A DNA stretch of 34,469 nt from the NCBI GenBank assembly GCA_004151065.3, contig NWUY0300015934.1, positions 61,057 to 95,525 on the forward strand, read 5' to 3'. Made by a program: the position numbers and the translations under genes. Positions 31,980 to 34,469 of this stretch are shown piece after piece. The DNA is from Larix sibirica (lineage: Eukaryota > Streptophyta > Pinopsida > Pinales > Pinaceae). The notes beneath the pieces were generated by a model. It worked only from the letters and a program-made list of their open reading frames with translations, did no database searches and was not told the DNA's origin. The stretch's first letter is position 1; the number at the start of each line of letters is the position of its first letter.

Positions 31980-34469
31980 AAATTGGTCTCTTGGAACATT
32001 AGAGGATTGGGTAATCCCAGCAAAATAGAAGCAGTAAAAGATCTCCAAAAAATAGAAATATCAAACATCCTCATGCTCCAAGAGACCAAACTCGGCGACC
32101 ATGCCATCTTGTCCATTGGAAAAGATAAAATACAGGCATGGCAGTCAGTGCTAGAGGGGCTTCCGACAGCTTAGCCACCCTCTGGTCTTTTGACAATTTT
32201 CAGTTATGCAACTCCTTTGCCACTCAACACTAGATTTATACTGAGCTTCTCCACATCCGAAGCAAAACTCAAGTCTCACATTGTTCTCATCAATCTATAC
32301 GTACCAAACTTGTACTATGAAAAGAAGGATTGTTGGGGACTTCTCGAAGACTTCCTCGATGCCTAGAATCCGCACAACCTTATCCTCGCTGGTGATCTGA
32401 ACACAACCCTTTCCAACGCTAAAAAGAAAGGAGGTCTTATTGGAAAAGACGTTTTCAGATCTCAGATTGACACTCTCATATAGAAATGGGACCTTCTGGA
32501 CATCAAGCCTAAGAAAGGAAAATTCACCTGGTCTAACAAGCGGACAAGGCATGGAAATATCATGGCTCGTCTTGACAGATTTCTCATTCAAAGCATCTTT
32601 CTCGCTGGTAATCAGACTGTTACCTCAAAAATTATGGTTAATCTAGCCTTGGATCATAAACCAATCCTTCTCCATATGCATGATAATGAAGACTACGGTC
32701 CCATACCCTTTAGATTCAGCCCCCAATGGCTTGAATCGAGTAGCTTCGGAATTTCTTAACGAATGCATGGAAGATCCCTATCACTGGTTCCCCGAGATAC
32801 GTCTGGGAACATAAGCTAATTATCACCAATAAAGAGCTAAAAAAATGGGCCAAAAGCAACTGCCTCCCTCCCAATCCCACTAAGATAGCTGTCAATGATC
32901 TTGAAGCTATCCAAAACTCTATGGATGATATCCCTATTGATAGCAGAACTCTTCAGGAAGAAGCTAATTACCAAGCAAAAATTCATCAAGCTTTCCGAAG
33001 AGATGAAGAATTTTGGTGCCTTAAATCCCGCAGCACTTGGATCAGAGCTGGAGACAAAAACACAGCCTACTTCTAAAGGCATACTAAAGCTCGACTCTCC
33101 ATCAATCATATCGATGAGGTCAAATCTGGCAACGGATTAACCATCAAAGGCCACGGTGATATTCAAAATGAAGCCTACAATCACTTTTCAAATCTTTTCA
33201 AAGAGGAAAACGACGATGAAGAAGATGGAGGCCAAATCTTCCTCGATCACATTCCGAAGATGCTCACTGATAATGACAACGCAGACCTCCTCAAGCCATT
33301 CTTTGAGAAGGAGGTAACCAGTATTATCTGGTCATTTGACCCTAACAAAGCGCTTGGGCCCGACGGGTATTCTATCCATTTTTACAAAGCATGCCGGCAC
33401 CTAATCAGAAAGGATTTTATGAGAATGATGAAATATTTCCACCGTAAAGCCAAGATAGGTGGATGCACAATTTCCACTTTGCTCGCACTTATCCCAAAAG
33501 AAACCAACCCCCGCTCTTTCGAAATATTTCATCCAATTGCTTTATGCAACGCCTCCTACAAGATCATCTCCAAGTTGTTAGCCAACAGAATGAAGCCCAT
33601 CCTTGCCAAAATCATTTCTGACAATCAGAGCGGATTCCTTCTTGGAAGACAAATACTCAACAACGTTATTTTGGTACAGGAATCCATCCACTCCAGCAAA
33701 TCTCGCAAAGAAAAAGGCATGTTGATCAAACTTGATATGGCTAACACCTTTGACTGGGTCAAGCACTCTTTTCTTCTTAAAATTATGAAAAACTTTGGCT
33801 TCGATAACTCCTTCCTAAATTGGATCTCTGCTTGCATCAATCGCCCTTGGATCACCCCACTTGTGAATGGTCGCCCTACCAATTTCTTCCAAGCATCCCA
33901 CGGAATCAGACAAGGGTGACCCCTAGCCTCCTTTCTCTATATCATCTTGGCTAACTCCCTCAACCGTAAGTTAAATTCTGATCTCAGCATTGGCCTTTTA
34001 CTTAGCCTCAACCTAGCCTTCAACTCCATGCCCCTTAACCACACTCTCTTTGCAGATGATTCCCTCTTACTGGGAGGAGGCTCCTCCATAATCGCTCGAA
34101 ATTTAAAAAAAAACATGGTTAACTATTGCAAAGCCTCGGGGGGTAAGATTAATCTACACAAAAGCGCAGTATATGGATGGAATCTAAACAAAATTGTTGC
34201 TACCAACATTACCCGCATTCTCGGAATCAAAGTTCATCAGCACTGGGACAACTTCAAATATTTGGGCCTCCCTATCACCCACGAACACTCAAAATCAAAG
34301 AATTGGGACGATATAATCCACAAAATCAAATCCAAAATTACGAGATGGGGTGGACAATGGCTCAGCAAAGCAGGTAAATTGGTTCTCCTGAAATCAGTCC
34401 TCTCAACACTTCCAATCTACAGATCCTCACTCTTGCTAGCACCCAAAGGAGTTACTGAACACATAAGCA
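31977..34469 (+). pseudogene. LINE-C ORF2: endonuclease-reverse transcriptase, broken, incomplete
   Basis: The ATG at 31977 opens with MKLVSWNIRGLGNPSK, a textbook AP-endonuclease start, then MLQETK, ILAGDLNTTLS, GKFTWSN, ARLDRFLI and ALDHKPI (Ser of SDH changed to Leu). The frame shifts out and back near 32140-32230, where LATLWSFDNF is in another frame, and TAG codons lie at 32364 and about 32480. After 32760 the frame changes. FWCLKSRSTWIRAGDKNT (near 33020-33070) is followed by TAA at 33074. The RT is nearly whole from 33260: ALGPDGYS, LIPKETNP, motif A KLDMANTFDWV, HGIRQG, then TGA at 33917 where relatives have Cys. Motif C FADD (near 34050) is intact. YLGLPITHEHS and the GKLVLLKSVLSTLPIY region follow, and the window ends before zf-RVT or RNase H. 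Confidence 0.92.

Larger units (their letters stand above)
30445..34469 (+). mobile_element. LINE-C: plant L1-type LINE, 3' part outside window
   Basis: A GC-rich leader (about 30450-30640) is followed by ORF1 (DUF4283 and a damaged zinc knuckle), then ORF2 (endonuclease and reverse transcriptase). The window ends inside ORF2. Its codon use (C-rich third positions) and protein sequence differ from LINE-A and LINE-B, so it is a separate lineage. The exact 5' end is unknown because the downstream target duplication is outside the window. Confidence 0.93.

Overview
The window looks like intergenic DNA from a large, repeat-rich seed-plant nuclear genome. I suspect a gymnosperm from the AT-rich background and the load of old LINEs, but the sequence does not prove it. 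I found no intact gene. Two plant gene remnants (a class 3 lipase and a GDSL esterase), one end of a CACTA (En/Spm) DNA transposon, and five plant L1-type LINE copies explain almost all coding potential. No tRNA, rRNA, CRISPR or prokaryotic features were seen.

Layout. 1-5300: AT-rich DNA with a class 3 lipase fragment (958-1285, minus), two tandem-repeat arrays (2397-2830 and 2953-3385) bracketed by a diverged 0.29-kb direct repeat, and weak exon-like pieces (4762-5262, minus). 5395-7646: a very long CACTA subterminal repeat region ending in a clear CACTA terminus at 7646. 7647-8250: a GDSL esterase pseudogene on the minus strand whose third exon is cut by that terminus. 8251-11688: unassigned AT-rich DNA with small repeats. 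11706-18280: a full-length LINE (LINE-A) with a perfect 17-bp target-site duplication. 18298-19829: unassigned. 19830-22335: two single-base N junctions and a 1255-bp-period duplication carrying LINE 3' ends (LINE-D, LINE-E). About 23.9-29.4 kb: a heavily decayed LINE (LINE-B). 29.6-30.1 kb: a degenerate AATCAACC-type simple repeat. 30.4-34.5 kb: a third LINE lineage (LINE-C), cut by the window end.

The LINEs share the plant L1 layout: ORF1 with DUF4283 and a CX2CX4HX4C zinc knuckle, then ORF2 with AP-type endonuclease, reverse transcriptase, zf-RVT and, in A and B, a terminal RNase H domain. All copies are disabled by stops, frameshifts or lost catalytic residues.

The most informative structures are the CACTA insertion into the GDSL gene, the roughly 2-kb array of palindromic GCACCG motifs at that CACTA end, LINE-A's perfect target duplication despite dead ORFs, and the chimeric duplication around the N positions. 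I see no convincing new cellular system. The CACTA subterminal array is the best candidate for something not yet described in detail.
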